A stretch of DNA of 64,000 bases from Cycloclasticus sp. symbiont of Bathymodiolus heckerae (GCA_002101235.1 LWTL01000122.1:1-64000); one strand, 5' to 3'. Positions 38,778 through 48,318 are shown, numbered from the stretch's first letter. Notes: generated by a model not told the origin, from the sequence alone. Numbers and translations: made by a program.

Positions 38778-39656
38778 ATGAGTCATCATCAGTGGGCGGA
38801 TCATTGGTGGCCGGCACCGGCAAAGTTAAATTTAATGCTGAATATAACGGGTCAAAGAGCGGACGGTTATCATGAATTACAGACAGTATTTCAGTTGGTT
38901 GCTATGTCGGATTGGTTGAATTTTATTCCGACAACGGACGGTAAGGTTAGCTTGAGCTGCAGTGCTAATAATATTGCTGATCCAGATAACCTTGTGTTGC
39001 GTGCGGCTAATCTTTTAAAGGAGCGTAGTGGAACAGCGCAGGGTGCGAGGATTATACTTAAAAAAATATTACCTATGGGTTCGGGGTTAGGTGGCGGTAG
39101 TTCCGATGCGGCTACAACGTTAGTGGTACTCAATGATGTGTGGGCGCTTGGTTATTCTGAGAAAGAGCTGCGAGATATTGGGCTTGAATTAGGCGCGGAT
39201 GTACCTGTTTTTGTGTTAGGTCGTTCAGCGTGGGCAGAAGGTGTGGGTGAGAAACTTGAGGTTATAGATTTGCCGGAAGAGTGGTTTGTAGTCGTGAACT
39301 CAGATTATCATTGCTCAACAAAAGAAGTTTTTCAGCATAACAGTTTGACACGGGATAATTCAGCCATCACAATACGCGACTTTCTAAACGGGCAAACAAA
39401 AAATGATTGTTTGTCAGTTGTTAGGCAGATGAGCCAGGAGTTGGACGATGTGTACCGACGGTTTTCTGGATTTTCTGAGGTTTATTTAACGGGTACTGGT
39501 TCGAGTATGTTTGCTAAATGTTGCACTCGAGAAGAAGCAGTATCTTTGTCAGATCGACTACCAGCTGATTGGAGTAAGTGGGTTGTAAAGGGTGTGAACG
39601 AATCGCCATTGCATAAGTCGCTTAAACAGTTTTCTAATCAGGTAAATCAGGTATAA
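38778..39656 (+). CDS. ispE: 4-diphosphocytidyl-2-C-methyl-D-erythritol kinase IspE
   Basis: The GHMP kinase of the MEP isoprenoid pathway has WPAPAKLNLMLNITGQRADGYHEL split at residues 9-30 and the ATP loop PMGSGLGGGSSDAATTL. A GTG at 38763 is an alternative start that would overlap lolB. The ATG at 38778, two bases after the lolB stop, gives 292 residues and matches family N-termini. Confidence 0.94.
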   Translation: MSHHQWADHWWPAPAKLNLMLNITGQRADGYHELQTVFQLVAMSDWLNFIPTTDGKVSLSCSANNIADPDNLVLRAANLLKERSGTAQGARIILKKILPMGSGLGGGSSDAATTLVVLNDVWALGYSEKELRDIGLELGADVPVFVLGRSAWAEGVGEKLEVIDLPEEWFVVVNSDYHCSTKEVFQHNSLTRDNSAITIRDFLNGQTKNDCLSVVRQMSQELDDVYRRFSGFSEVYLTGTGSSMFAKCCTREEAVSLSDRLPADWSKWVVKGVNESPLHKSLKQFSNQVNQV

Positions 39657-39657
39657 T
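39652..39657 (+). promoter_or_regulatory. -10 element for tRNA-Gln, overlapping the ispE stop
   Basis: A perfect TATAAT overlaps the ispE TAA (39654-39656). The region around -35 (39629-39635) is only T-rich. Transcription would begin about eight bases before the mature tRNA 5' end. The tRNA is then probably co-transcribed with prs, 46 bases downstream. Confidence 0.45.
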
Positions 39658-39671
39658 CTGCAATCAAAGTT

Positions 39672-39746
39672 TGGGGCGTGGCCAAGCGGTTAAGGCACGG
39701 GGTTTTGATCTCCGCATCCCAGGTTCGAGTCCTGGCGCCCCAGCCA
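39672..39746 (+). tRNA. glnU: tRNA-Gln (anticodon TTG)
   Basis: The 75-base sequence folds as a cloverleaf: acceptor TGGGGCG pairs with CGCCCCA, the T-arm has GGTTCGAGTCC, and the anticodon loop holds TTG within GGTTTTGATCT. The terminal CCA is encoded. It begins with T, as E. coli tRNA-Gln does. The position between ispE and prs is the usual gammaproteobacterial one. Confidence 0.95.
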
Positions 39747-39792
39747 TTCTTTGTTTTTTTTAAATTCAGTTTTCTTTAGTTAGGAGTTCAAT

Positions 39793-40746
39793 GTGCTAGA
39801 TAGTCGCATCATGGTGTTCACTGGCAATGCAAATAAACCCTTAGCTAAAGATGTCGCGCGTTATTTAAATATCAATTTAGGCAAGGTCAGTGTTGAGCTA
39901 TTCAGTGATGGCGAAGTTATGGTTGAGATTGCTGACAACGTGCGAGGCAAAGATGTGTTCATTATTCAGCCAACGTGTGCGCCGACAAATAACCATGTGA
40001 TGGAATTGCTGGTTATGATCGATGCGTTTAAACGAGCGTGTGCCAACCGTATTACAGCTGTTATCCCTTACTATGGTTATGCGCGACAAGATCGCAGGCC
40101 CCGTTCTGCACGTGTGCCGATTACATCTAAATTAGTAGCGAAAATGATTGAGACGGCAGGTGCTGATCACGTGTTAACAATAGATTTGCATGCTGATCAA
40201 ATCCAAGGTTTTTTTGACATCCCTGTGGACAATGTTTATGCGTCACCATTATTGTTGAGTGATATCTGGAAGCGTAAAACAAAAGATTTAATGATAGTCT
40301 CCCCTGATGTGGGTGGTGTGGTTCGTGCAAGAGCCATTGCTAAACGTTTGGATGATGCGGATTTGGCGATTATTGATAAGCGTCGCCCAAAGCCCAATGA
40401 ATCACAAGTAATGAATATTATTGGCGATGTGAGCGGGCGAGAATGCGTCATCGTTGATGACCTCGTGGATACTGCGGGCACTTTGTGTTTGGCAGCTAAA
40501 GCGCTTAAAGATAGCGGTGCAATTAGTGTTAGAGCGTACTGTACTCACCCTGTATTGTCTGGCAAAGCGATCGATAATATTTCCAATTCTGTGCTCGATG
40601 AGTTGGTTGTGACCGATACGATCCCTTTGAGAGATAATGCGTTGGCATGTGAAAAGATTCGTCAATTAAGTGTGGCGGAAATGTTGGCGGAAACAATTCG
40701 TCGAATGATTTCAGGTGATTCGGTCAGTTCGCTATACGTAGATTAA
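39793..40746 (+). CDS. prs: Ribose-phosphate pyrophosphokinase (PRPP synthetase)
   Basis: The 317-residue enzyme makes PRPP for nucleotide, His and Trp synthesis. It has [20 protein letters not shown], the flexible-loop [19 protein letters not shown] and the PRPP loop [18 protein letters not shown]. The start is GTG 39793, seven to eight bases after TAGGAG; an ATG two bases earlier is immediately followed by an in-frame stop. Confidence 0.95.
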   Translation: MLDSRIMVFTGNANKPLAKDVARYLNINLGKVSVELFSDGEVMVEIADNVRGKDVFIIQPTCAPTNNHVMELLVMIDAFKRACANRITAVIPYYGYARQDRRPRSARVPITSKLVAKMIETAGADHVLTIDLHADQIQGFFDIPVDNVYASPLLLSDIWKRKTKDLMIVSPDVGGVVRARAIAKRLDDADLAIIDKRRPKPNESQVMNIIGDVSGRECVIVDDLVDTAGTLCLAAKALKDSGAISVRAYCTHPVLSGKAIDNISNSVLDELVVTDTIPLRDNALACEKIRQLSVAEMLAETIRRMISGDSVSSLYVD

Positions 40747-40803
40747 AAAATATGGCAAAATATGCTGTTTAGTGTAATTAATTTTTATTTTGGAGAAAGT
40801 TAG

Positions 40804-41460
40804 ATGAGTACCAGTTTTGAATTGGCGGCATCGATTCGTAAGGATCTAGGCAAAGGCGCAACGCGTCGTTTGCGCAAACAAGAAATGGTTCCGGCTGTTA
40901 TTTATGGGGCAGGGAAAGATCCTGTTTCAATAACTTTGGGTCATAATCAGTTAATGCACAGCACTGAGAATGAGGCTTTCTTCTCACATATTTTGTCGAT
41001 TGATGTTGACGGCAAGAAAGAAAAGGTCATTATTAAAGCGCTTCAGCGTCACCCTGCTAAGTCTGTATTGATGCATGCTGATTTCTTACGTATCAGTATG
41101 AAAGAGAAGTTAAAAGTGCATGTCCCTATCCACTTCGTTGGTGAAGATGTGGCTCCGGGTTCTAAAGCAGGTGGTGTGGTAACGCATGATTTGGTTGATA
41201 TTGAAGTGTCGTGTTTACCGAAAGATTTACCTGAATTCGTTGAGGTTGATATTTCAGCGCTTGAGATTGGTGAAAGCTTACATTTATCTGATATTAAGTT
41301 AGCCAAAGGTTTGGAGATTGTTGCGTTAACACACGGCGATGGTCATGATCCGCAGGTTGTGGCAATTCAGGCGAATAGAGCGGTTGAAGAAGAATTGGAA
41401 GTTGATGCTTCTGAAGGTGCTGAAGGTGCTGAAGAGTCAGAAGAGGAGTCAGGCGAGTAA
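40804..41460 (+). CDS. rplY: 50S ribosomal protein L25 (Ctc family, long form)
   Basis: The 218-residue protein binds 5S rRNA. The N-terminal L25 domain (RKDLGKGATRRLRKQEMVPAVIYG) is followed by the Ctc/TL5 C-terminal beta domain (HVPIHFVGEDVAPGSKAGGV) and an acidic tail with a tandem EGAEGAEE repeat. The Ctc long form is longer than E. coli L25 (94). It ends three bases before pth. Confidence 0.94.
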   Translation: MSTSFELAASIRKDLGKGATRRLRKQEMVPAVIYGAGKDPVSITLGHNQLMHSTENEAFFSHILSIDVDGKKEKVIIKALQRHPAKSVLMHADFLRISMKEKLKVHVPIHFVGEDVAPGSKAGGVVTHDLVDIEVSCLPKDLPEFVEVDISALEIGESLHLSDIKLAKGLEIVALTHGDGHDPQVVAIQANRAVEEELEVDASEGAEGAEESEEESGE

Positions 41461-41463
41461 GTT

Positions 41464-42042
41464 GTGATTTCTTTGATTGTCGGTCTGGGTAACCCAGGCG
41501 ATGAGTATAAAAAAACCCGGCATAATGCCGGGTTTTTACTGTTAGATGCTTTGAATGATGGCGTGTCAGGTTGTTTTTCATATGAGTCGCGTTTCAAAGC
41601 TGAGCTATCAAAGTGCGTTATAGCTCGAAAAACAGTGCGCTTATTGAAACCGCAGGCATATATGAATAAAAGCGGTTTGTCGGTATCTTCTTGTGCAAAA
41701 TATTTTGATATACCGGTTGAAGAGATTTTGGTCGTTCATGATGAGTTGGATCTTGAGTCTGGCGTGGTTCGGTTAAAAAAAGCTGGCGGACATGGTGGGC
41801 ACAATGGGTTAAAAGATATTGTTAGTCATTTATCGTCAAAAGATTTTTATAGGTTGAGAATAGGCGTTGGGCACCCGGGTAGTCGAGATGATGTGGCTAA
41901 TTACGTGTTGAGTGCTCCAAATAAGTCAGATGCGGCTCTGGTCGGCATAGCTATCGACTTGGCAGTGGCTGAGATACCTGAAATTTGTCGAGGCGAGTAT
42001 CAGGCGGTTATGCGACGAATGCATACAGAAAAAAATCTTTAG
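41464..42042 (+). CDS. pth: Peptidyl-tRNA hydrolase Pth
   Basis: The 192-residue enzyme recycles peptidyl-tRNA from aborted translation. The catalytic His lies in YKKTRHNAGF, then QAYMNKSGLSV, VVHDELDL and KKAGGHGGHNGLKDI follow. The start is GTG with no strong ribosome-binding site, so coupling to rplY is likely. Codons for KKTRHNAGF form a terminator-like hairpin (see separate entry). Confidence 0.95.
   Translation: MISLIVGLGNPGDEYKKTRHNAGFLLLDALNDGVSGCFSYESRFKAELSKCVIARKTVRLLKPQAYMNKSGLSVSSCAKYFDIPVEEILVVHDELDLESGVVRLKKAGGHGGHNGLKDIVSHLSSKDFYRLRIGVGHPGSRDDVANYVLSAPNKSDAALVGIAIDLAVAEIPEICRGEYQAVMRRMHTEKNL
41511..41537 (+). terminator. Intrinsic-terminator-like hairpin inside the 5' coding part of pth
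   Basis: AAAAACCCGGC (41511-41521) pairs perfectly with GCCGGGTTTTT (41527-41537) around a five-base loop. The shape is canonical: a GC-rich stem followed by five Ts. It lies about 50 bases downstream of the rplY stop and within codons about 16-25 of pth. It could end rplY transcripts or attenuate pth. Confidence 0.6.
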
Positions 42043-42060
42043 TTAGCAAGTGTTTCCTTG

Positions 42061-42089
42061 TTGACAGCTAAATTCAAATGCAAGACAAT
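42061..42089 (+). promoter_or_regulatory. Sigma70 promoter of the tRNA-tuf-S10 operon
   Basis: TTGACA (42061-42066) and GACAAT (42084-42089) are separated by the optimal 17 bases. A G/C-rich discriminator (GGTCGGC) follows, typical of stringently controlled stable-RNA promoters. The start would fall just before tRNA-Tyr. Confidence 0.65.
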
Positions 42090-42103
42090 GGTCGGCTAAT
42101 TTC

Positions 42104-42188
42104 GGAGGGGTTCCCGAGCGGCCAAAGGGATCAGACTGTAAATCTGACGGCTCAGCCTTCGGAGGTTCGAATCCTCCCCCCTCCACCA
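42104..42188 (+). tRNA. tyrT: tRNA-Tyr (anticodon GTA)
   Basis: The 85-base class II tRNA has a long variable arm. Acceptor GGAGGGG pairs with CCCCTCC before the encoded ACCA, the anticodon loop ACTGTAAATC contains GTA, and the T-arm is GGAGGTTCGAATCCTCC. It is first of a Tyr-Gly-Thr tRNA trio. Confidence 0.95.
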
Positions 42189-42212
42189 TTTTTTGTTGGG
42201 CCAAAGATTACC

Positions 42213-42286
42213 GCGGGTGTAGTTCAATGGTAGAACGTCAGCCTTCCAAGCTGAACACGCGGGTTCGATTCCCGCCACCCGCTCCA
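42213..42286 (+). tRNA. glyT: tRNA-Gly (anticodon TCC)
   Basis: The 74-base cloverleaf has acceptor GCGGGTG/CACCCGC, anticodon loop CTTCCAA with TCC, a GGGTTCGATTCCC T-arm and an encoded TCCA end. It lies 24 bases after tRNA-Tyr. Confidence 0.95.
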
Positions 42287-42303
42287 TAGCAGGTGGGGTA
42301 TAG

Positions 42304-42378
42304 GCCCATATAGCTCAGGGGTAGAGCACTTCCTTGGTAAGGAAGAGGCCATCGGTTCAATTCCGATTATGGGCTCCA
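42304..42378 (+). tRNA. thrT: tRNA-Thr (anticodon GGT)
   Basis: The 75-base cloverleaf has acceptor GCCCATA/TATGGGC, anticodon loop TTGGTAA with GGT, a CGGTTCAATTCCG T-arm and an encoded TCCA end. It lies 72 bases upstream of tuf, reproducing the tyr-gly-thr-tufB order of enteric bacteria. Confidence 0.95.
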
Positions 42379-42450
42379 GCTTTTAGAAGTAATTGGTATT
42401 CGTAGGTAAAGTGGTTTTAATTTAAATTTAGTTTTTATAAAGGTGCGCAA

Positions 42451-43641
42451 ATGTCAAAAGAGAAATTTGAAAGAAATAAGCCCCATGTAAACGTTGGTAC
42501 AATTGGCCACGTTGATCACGGTAAAACAACATTAACAGCAGCGTTAACGAAAGTTATGGCTGAAGCTCTAGGCGGCGAAGTTAAAGCGTTTGATGAGATT
42601 GATAATGCACCTGAAGAGCGTGAGCGTGGCATTACCATCGCAACATCACACGTTGAATATGAGTCAGAAAACCGCCACTACGCACACGTAGATTGCCCAG
42701 GTCACGCTGATTACGTTAAAAACATGATTACAGGCGCTGCTCAAATGGACGGTGCTATATTAGTATGTTCAGCTGCTGACGGCCCAATGCCTCAGACACG
42801 TGAGCATATCCTCTTGTCGCGCCAAGTAGGTGTTCCTTACATCGTCGTGTTCATGAACAAAGCGGACATGGTTGATGATGACGAGCTACTTGAGCTTGTT
42901 GAAATGGAAATCCGTGAATTACTAGACATGTACGAATTCCCAGGTGACGACACACCCGTTATCATCGGTTCAGCGCTTAAAGCACTAGAAGGCGATACAT
43001 CAGATATCGGCGTACCGTCAGTACTTAAACTAGTAGAAGCGCTAGACGCATACATCCCATTACCAGAACGCGCAATTGATGGCGACTTCCTAATGCCAGT
43101 AGAAGATGTGTTCTCAATCTCAGGTCGTGGAACGGTAGTAACAGGCCGTATCGAACGTGGTGTAGTTAACGTTGGTGAAGAAATTGAAATCGTTGGTGTG
43201 AAAGATACAGTAACAACAACGTGTACCGGTGTTGAAATGTTCCGTAAACTGCTTGACCAAGGTGAAGCAGGCGATAACGTTGGTATCTTATTACGTGGCA
43301 CAAAACGTGAAGACGTAGAACGTGGTCAAGTATTAGCAAAGCCAGGTTCAATTAACCCGCATACACACTTCGAAGCTGAAGTATATGTATTAGGTAAAGA
43401 TGAAGGTGGTCGTCATACGCCATTCTTCAACGGTTATCGTCCGCAGTTCTATTTCAGAACAACAGACGTAACAGGAGCATGTGATTTACCAGAAGGTATC
43501 GAAATGGTTATGCCTGGCGATAACGTCAAGATGACCGTAAAATTAATCAACCCTATCGCCATGGAAGATGGTCTGCGTTTCGCTATTCGCGAAGGTGGCC
43601 GTACTGTTGGTGCTGGTGTTGTTGCTAAAATTATTGAGTAA
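42451..43641 (+). CDS. tuf: Translation elongation factor EF-Tu
   Basis: The 396-residue GTPase delivers aminoacyl-tRNA to the ribosome. G1 is GHVDHGKTT, the switch II segment is [12 protein letters not shown], and G4 is NKADM; the C-terminal barrel domains are complete ([20 protein letters not shown]). Codon use is richer in C-ending codons (TAC, GAC, ATC, TTC) than the ribosomal genes beside it, as expected for a top-expression gene or a copy homogenised by conversion. rpsJ starts only six bases downstream. Confidence 0.97.
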   Translation: MSKEKFERNKPHVNVGTIGHVDHGKTTLTAALTKVMAEALGGEVKAFDEIDNAPEERERGITIATSHVEYESENRHYAHVDCPGHADYVKNMITGAAQMDGAILVCSAADGPMPQTREHILLSRQVGVPYIVVFMNKADMVDDDELLELVEMEIRELLDMYEFPGDDTPVIIGSALKALEGDTSDIGVPSVLKLVEALDAYIPLPERAIDGDFLMPVEDVFSISGRGTVVTGRIERGVVNVGEEIEIVGVKDTVTTTCTGVEMFRKLLDQGEAGDNVGILLRGTKREDVERGQVLAKPGSINPHTHFEAEVYVLGKDEGGRHTPFFNGYRPQFYFRTTDVTGACDLPEGIEMVMPGDNVKMTVKLINPIAMEDGLRFAIREGGRTVGAGVVAKIIE

Positions 43642-43647
43642 CTGATT

Positions 43648-43959
43648 ATGTCTAAACAATCTATTAGAATTCGTTTAAAAGGTTTTGATCATCGTTTAAT
43701 TGATCATGCTGCTCGTGAAATCGTTGAAACTGCAAAAAGAACAGGCGCTCAAGTTATGGGGCCAATTCCTTTGCCAACTAAAAAAGAGCGTTTTACAGTG
43801 CTAATTTCTCCGCATGTTAATAAGGATGCGCGAGATCAATATGAGCTTCGTACGCACAAACGTATGATGGATATTGTTGAGCCAACTGATAAAACTGTTG
43901 ATGCGTTAATGAAGCTGGATTTATCAGCTGGTGTTGACGTTCAAATTAAGCTGAATTAA
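43648..43959 (+). CDS. rpsJ: 30S ribosomal protein S10
   Basis: The 103-residue S10/NusE also joins the antitermination complex. It has [16 protein letters not shown] and [15 protein letters not shown]. It is the first gene of the S10 block but sits six bases after tuf, so the usual untranslated S10 leader is missing. Confidence 0.97.
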   Translation: MSKQSIRIRLKGFDHRLIDHAAREIVETAKRTGAQVMGPIPLPTKKERFTVLISPHVNKDARDQYELRTHKRMMDIVEPTDKTVDALMKLDLSAGVDVQIKLN

Positions 43960-43992
43960 TTCAGTTAGAAAATAAAGAACAAAGGATAAATC

Positions 43993-44631
43993 ATGTCTTT
44001 AGGATTAGTAGGCCGTAAATGCGGAATGACGAGACTGTTTACAGAAGAAGGGGTTTCTATTCCTGTTTCTGTTGTGCAGATTTTGCCAAACCGAGTTACT
44101 CGTGTTTTAAGTCAAGAGTCTGATGGTTATTCTGCTGTGCAGATAACAACAGGTAAAGTTAAAAATTCCAGAGTTAATAAAGCGAAGGCGGGTCAATTCA
44201 CAAAGGCAGGCGTAGAAGCAGGCAGAAGTTTGTGGGAATTTAGACTTGAAGCTAATTCTAACCTTGAAGTTGGTTCGGAGCTTCCGTTAGATCTTTTTGA
44301 AGCGGGTCAGAAAGTTGATGTTCGTGGTCAGAGCAAAGGTAAGGGTTTCGCAGGTGTTATTAAGCGTTATAACTTCCAAATGCAGGACGCTACTCACGGT
44401 AACTCCATTTCTCATCGTGCTCCAGGTTCTATTGGTCAATGTCAAACGCCAGGTCGAGTCATTAAAGGCAAGAAAATGGCTGGCCACATGGGTGCTGAAA
44501 GAGTGACAACTCAAAATCTTGAGATTGTAAGAGTTGACGCTGATAAATCAGTTGTTCTTATTAAGGGTGCGATTCCGGGATCAAAAAATGGCGATATCGT
44601 CATTACTCCGGCAATCAAAATTAACAAATAG
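43993..44631 (+). CDS. rplC: 50S ribosomal protein L3
   Basis: The 212-residue early-assembly protein near the peptidyl-transferase centre starts [18 protein letters not shown] and has the methylated-Gln region [20 protein letters not shown]. It lies 33 bases after rpsJ. Confidence 0.97.
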   Translation: MSLGLVGRKCGMTRLFTEEGVSIPVSVVQILPNRVTRVLSQESDGYSAVQITTGKVKNSRVNKAKAGQFTKAGVEAGRSLWEFRLEANSNLEVGSELPLDLFEAGQKVDVRGQSKGKGFAGVIKRYNFQMQDATHGNSISHRAPGSIGQCQTPGRVIKGKKMAGHMGAERVTTQNLEIVRVDADKSVVLIKGAIPGSKNGDIVITPAIKINK

Positions 44632-44639
44632 GCATGAAA

Positions 44640-45239
44640 ATGAATATTCAATCGCCTGTCGTGGGTAAAGATGTGTCAGAAGCCGTATTTGGTCAAGACT
44701 ATAATGAAGGAATCATACACCAGCTTGTCGTAACCTATATGGCAAACGCAAGAGCAGGAACGCGTGCTCAAAAAACACGTTCGGAAGTCAGTGGTGGTGG
44801 TGTTAAACCCTGGAAGCAAAAAGGGACGGGTCGTGCTCGTGCTGGGACGATTAGAAGTCCTATTTGGCGTACAGGTGGTGTTACTTTTGCTGCAAAACCA
44901 CAAGATCACAGTAAAAAGCTGAATAAAAAGATGTATGCGGTTGGTATGCGATCTATTTTGTCGGAGCTTATTCGTCAGGAGCGTTTGGTCGTTATTGATG
45001 GGCTTTCTATTGAAGAGCCAAAAACAAAAATTCTTAGCTCGCTATTAGCAGAGAATGGTCTGACTAGTACTTTATTTGTGCTTGCGGCTGAAGATGAAAA
45101 TTTAGATTTGGCAAGTCGCAACCTGCACAAGGTTGGTGTATGTACAGCGTACGAAATAGACCCTGTCTCTTTGTTAGCATATGAAAAGATTTGTATGACA
45201 GCGGATGCGATTGCGCTAATTGAGGAGCGTTTAAAATGA
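44640..45239 (+). CDS. rplD: 50S ribosomal protein L4
   Basis: L4 lines the exit tunnel with the extended loop [20 protein letters not shown]. In E. coli it also represses the S10 operon by acting on the S10 leader, which is absent here. I prefer ATG 44640 (AGG seven bases upstream) to ATG 44634, which is one base from that AGG. The 3' end overlaps rplW. Confidence 0.95.
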   Translation: MNIQSPVVGKDVSEAVFGQDYNEGIIHQLVVTYMANARAGTRAQKTRSEVSGGGVKPWKQKGTGRARAGTIRSPIWRTGGVTFAAKPQDHSKKLNKKMYAVGMRSILSELIRQERLVVIDGLSIEEPKTKILSSLLAENGLTSTLFVLAAEDENLDLASRNLHKVGVCTAYEIDPVSLLAYEKICMTADAIALIEERLK

Positions 45240-45529
45240 ATCAAGAATTCTTATTGCAATTAATTATGGCGCCAGTTGTGACGGAAAAAAGTTCCTTAGC
45301 TGCCGACAATAACAATCAATATGTATTTAAAGTTAGAAATAGCGCAAATAAAACTGAAATTAAAGCAGCTGTTGAAAAGTTGTTCGACGTAAATGTTGAA
45401 TCAGTTAAGACTTTAAATGTTAAAGGTAAGGTCAAACGTTTTGGCAAAGGTTTCGGTAAGCGATCTGATGTTAAAAAAGCGTATGTCCGTATTAAATCAG
45501 GGCAAGAAATAGAATTCGTTTCTGCTTAA
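45236..45529 (+). CDS. rplW: 50S ribosomal protein L23
   Basis: The 97-residue protein at the tunnel exit is the docking site for trigger factor and SRP. It has [20 protein letters not shown] and [20 protein letters not shown]. The ATG overlaps the rplD stop (ATGA). Confidence 0.96.
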   Translation: MNQEFLLQLIMAPVVTEKSSLAADNNNQYVFKVRNSANKTEIKAAVEKLFDVNVESVKTLNVKGKVKRFGKGFGKRSDVKKAYVRIKSGQEIEFVSA

Positions 45530-45548
45530 TTGGAAGATATATAATCTT

Positions 45549-46376
45549 ATGGCTATTGTAAAATCAAAACCAACTTCACCTGGCTCACGTTTTGTTATAA
45601 GAGTTAAGAACTCTGACTTAAGCAAAGATGCGCCTCACGGCCCATTATTGGTTAAAAAAACAAAAACGGGTGGTAGAAATAATAATGGACGTATCACAAC
45701 AAGGCATCGTGGTGGCGGACATAAGCAGCATTATCGAATTATTGATTTTAAACGAAATAAATTAGATATAGCTGGAAAGGTAGAAAGTCTGCAATATGAT
45801 CCAAATAGGACTGCTAATATTGCGCTGATACTATATAATGACGGCGAAAGACGATACATCATTGCACCTAAAGATTTAAGTGTTGGCGATGAGATTATTT
45901 CTTCAGAAGTAGCCCCGATTAGTACAGGTAATTGTTTGCCAATGCGAAATATTCCCGTTGGTACGCAAGTTCATTGTGTTGAGCTAAAGCCAGGCAAAGG
46001 TGCGCAAATTGCACGTAGTGCTGGCACTGTTGTTCAAATTGTAGCTAGAGATGGTGATCACGTGACGCTGAGATTGCGTTCTGGAGAAATGCGTAAAGTA
46101 TTATCTGGCTGTCGTGCGGTTATTGGTGAGGTGGGTAACTCTGAGCATAGCCTGATATCTTTAGGAAAAGCGGGTGCTAAACGCTGGAGAGGTGTTCGTC
46201 CTACAGTTCGTGGTGTTGCCATGAATCCTGTTGATCACCCGCATGGTGGTGGTGAAGGTAAAACATCCGGTGGTCGACACCCTGTTTCACCTTGGGGTAT
46301 GCCAACAAAAGGTTATAAGACGCGTAAAAATAAACGCACTGACAAGTTAATTGTCAGAAACAGAACAAAACGTTAA
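45549..46376 (+). CDS. rplB: 50S ribosomal protein L2
   Basis: The 275-residue protein is needed for subunit joining and peptidyl transfer. It contains [20 protein letters not shown] and the His-bearing loop [19 protein letters not shown]. Confidence 0.97.
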   Translation: MAIVKSKPTSPGSRFVIRVKNSDLSKDAPHGPLLVKKTKTGGRNNNGRITTRHRGGGHKQHYRIIDFKRNKLDIAGKVESLQYDPNRTANIALILYNDGERRYIIAPKDLSVGDEIISSEVAPISTGNCLPMRNIPVGTQVHCVELKPGKGAQIARSAGTVVQIVARDGDHVTLRLRSGEMRKVLSGCRAVIGEVGNSEHSLISLGKAGAKRWRGVRPTVRGVAMNPVDHPHGGGEGKTSGGRHPVSPWGMPTKGYKTRKNKRTDKLIVRNRTKR

Positions 46377-46385
46377 GGATATATT

Positions 46386-46658
46386 GTGCCAAGATCCCTA
46401 AAAAAAGGGCCGTTTATTGATCTTCACTTAGTGAAGAAAGTAGAGGCGGCAGTAGAGAGTAATAATCGCAGACCAATTAAAACATGGTCTAGACGTTCAA
46501 TGATTTCACCATCAATGGTTGGCTTAACAATTGCCATCCATAATGGTAGGCAGCATATGCCGGTATTAATTACTGAAAATATGGTTGGTCATAAGTTAGG
46601 TGAGTTTGCGTTAACGCGTACTTACCGTGGCCATATCGTTGATAAGAAATCAAGATAA
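46386..46658 (+). CDS. rpsS: 30S ribosomal protein S19
   Basis: The 90-residue protein of the 30S head starts [20 protein letters not shown] and has [20 protein letters not shown]. The start is GTG. Confidence 0.97.
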   Translation: MPRSLKKGPFIDLHLVKKVEAAVESNNRRPIKTWSRRSMISPSMVGLTIAIHNGRQHMPVLITENMVGHKLGEFALTRTYRGHIVDKKSR

Positions 46659-46672
46659 GAGTTGGTGTAGTG

Positions 46673-47008
46673 ATGGAAGTTAGAGCTAAATTAAAAAATG
46701 CAAATTTCTCTGCTCAAAAAGGGCGTTTGATTGCAAACCAAATCCGCGGAAAGGATGTAGAAGGTGCGCTAAATCTTTTAGGTTTTAGTACACGTAAAGC
46801 AGCTGATAGTTTCAAGAAGCTCCTTAATTCTGCAATTGCTAACGCTGAGCATAATGAAGGTGCTGATGTTGATGAGTTATATATTTCGACTGTATTTGTC
46901 GATGAGGCGCCAACATATAAACGTTTTAAAGCACGTGCTAAAGGCCGTGGTAATAAAATCCTTAAAAGAAACTGCCATCTAACTATTGAAGTTAGTGATA
47001 CTAAATAA
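46673..47008 (+). CDS. rplV: 50S ribosomal protein L22
   Basis: The 111-residue protein has the tunnel beta-hairpin region [20 protein letters not shown] and [18 protein letters not shown] 46673 is preferred to the GTG one codon earlier by comparison with E. coli L22. Confidence 0.96.
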   Translation: MEVRAKLKNANFSAQKGRLIANQIRGKDVEGALNLLGFSTRKAADSFKKLLNSAIANAEHNEGADVDELYISTVFVDEAPTYKRFKARAKGRGNKILKRNCHLTIEVSDTK

Positions 47009-47020
47009 GAGTAAATAGAT

Positions 47021-47698
47021 ATGGGTCAAAAAGTACATCCAACTGGTATACGTCTTGGGATTGTGAAAGATTGGAATTCACGTTGGTACGCGAGTTCAAA
47101 GGCTTATCCTGAAATGTTAAGACAGGATTTAGTTGCAAGAGATTTTCTTAAAAAGAAGTTAATGTCTGCTTCTGTTAGTAAAATCCAGATCAATCGTCCA
47201 GCTGGAAATGCGCAGATAACAATTCATACGGCTCGTCCTGGAATTGTTATTGGTAAGAAAGGTGGTGATGTTGATTCGCTGCGAGCTGAAGTTAGTAAAA
47301 TAATGGGTGTTCCTGTTCAGATCAATGTTGAAGAGATTCGCAAGCCTGAATTGGATGCTTTGTTGGTTGCTGAGAGCGTTGCCCAGCAATTAGAGCGTCG
47401 TATAATGTTTAGACGTGCTATGAAGCGTGCCGTTACTAATACAATGCGCTTAGGTGCGGAAGGTATTAAGATTAAAGTAAGTGGTCGTTTGAATGGTGCG
47501 GATATTGCGCGTAACGAATGGTATAGGGAAGGCCGTGTTCCTTTGCATACGCTTCGTGCCGACATTGATTACGGTTTTACGGAAGCGTTAACAACATACG
47601 GAATTTTGGGCATTAAGGTTTGGATCTTTAAAGGTGAGGTTTTTGATGAGAAATCAGCTCTTCCTGTTATGGATTCAAAGGAAGTAACGGGAGAATAG
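47021..47698 (+). CDS. rpsC: 30S ribosomal protein S3
   Basis: The 225-residue mRNA-entry protein has N-terminal [20 protein letters not shown], the KH-domain GXXG in [13 protein letters not shown] and [20 protein letters not shown]. Confidence 0.97.
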   Translation: MGQKVHPTGIRLGIVKDWNSRWYASSKAYPEMLRQDLVARDFLKKKLMSASVSKIQINRPAGNAQITIHTARPGIVIGKKGGDVDSLRAEVSKIMGVPVQINVEEIRKPELDALLVAESVAQQLERRIMFRRAMKRAVTNTMRLGAEGIKIKVSGRLNGADIARNEWYREGRVPLHTLRADIDYGFTEALTTYGILGIKVWIFKGEVFDEKSALPVMDSKEVTGE

Positions 47699-47707
47699 GT
47701 ACTTAAG

Positions 47708-48121
47708 ATGTTACAACCAAAAAGAACGAAATATAGAAAAGCGCATAAAAATAGAAACACAGGTTTGGCGCATCGTGGCAGTTCAGTTAGCTTCGGTGAG
47801 TTTGGTTTGAAATCTATTGAGCGCGGAAGAATGACAGCGCGTCAAATTGAAGCGGGTCGTAGAACGATTACGCGTCATATTAAGCGTGGTGGTAAGGTTT
47901 GGATCCGAGTTTTCCCTGATAAGCCGATTACTAAGAAACCATTAGAAGTACGTATGGGTAAGGGTAAAGGTAGTGTTGAATTTTGGGTTGCGCAGATCAA
48001 GCCAGGAACTATGTTATTTGAACTGCAAGGGGTTTCTAAGGAGATCGCTACTGAAGCATTTAGACTAGCAGCTGCAAAACTTCCTTTTAAAACAAAATTT
48101 GCTGAACGGACAATAATGTAA
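47708..48121 (+). CDS. rplP: 50S ribosomal protein L16
   Basis: The 137-residue protein starts [20 protein letters not shown] and has [20 protein letters not shown]. The hydroxylated-Arg region [17 protein letters not shown] is intact. The last base of its TAA is shared with the rpmC ATG. Confidence 0.97.
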   Translation: MLQPKRTKYRKAHKNRNTGLAHRGSSVSFGEFGLKSIERGRMTARQIEAGRRTITRHIKRGGKVWIRVFPDKPITKKPLEVRMGKGKGSVEFWVAQIKPGTMLFELQGVSKEIATEAFRLAAAKLPFKTKFAERTIM

Positions 48122-48318
48122 TGAAGGCTTCAGAATTAAGAGAAAAGACAGCTCAAGAGCTAAACGATTTATTACTTGAGCTTAGAAAAGAACAGTTTAA
48201 TTTGCGTATGCAAAGTGCAACTGGTCAATTAAATCAAGTTCATCAATTTGGTGTTGTGCGTGTTGATATTGCCCGCGTTAAAACTATATTGAATGAGCAA
48301 GCAGGTGAGTCTAAATGA
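48121..48318 (+). CDS. rpmC: 50S ribosomal protein L29
   Basis: The 65-residue helical-hairpin protein at the tunnel exit has [20 protein letters not shown] and [15 protein letters not shown]. It overlaps both neighbours by one to four bases. Confidence 0.96.
   Translation: MKASELREKTAQELNDLLLELRKEQFNLRMQSATGQLNQVHQFGVVRVDIARVKTILNEQAGESK

Noticed and set aside
41400-41460. Tandem GAAGGTGCT repeat at the rplY 3' end as a regulatory repeat
   Set aside because: It encodes the acidic EGAEGAEE tail common in Ctc-type L25 proteins; two copies only.
42096-42287. A 63-codon minus-strand open frame with RVAGIEPACSAWKADVLPLN
   Set aside because: It is the antisense translation of the tRNA-Tyr and tRNA-Gly genes, a well-known spurious protein in databases.
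42837-43301. A 154-codon open frame antisense to tuf
   Set aside because: It arises from the strong codon bias of tuf, is Ser/Thr-rich low-complexity, and has no ribosome-binding site or domain.
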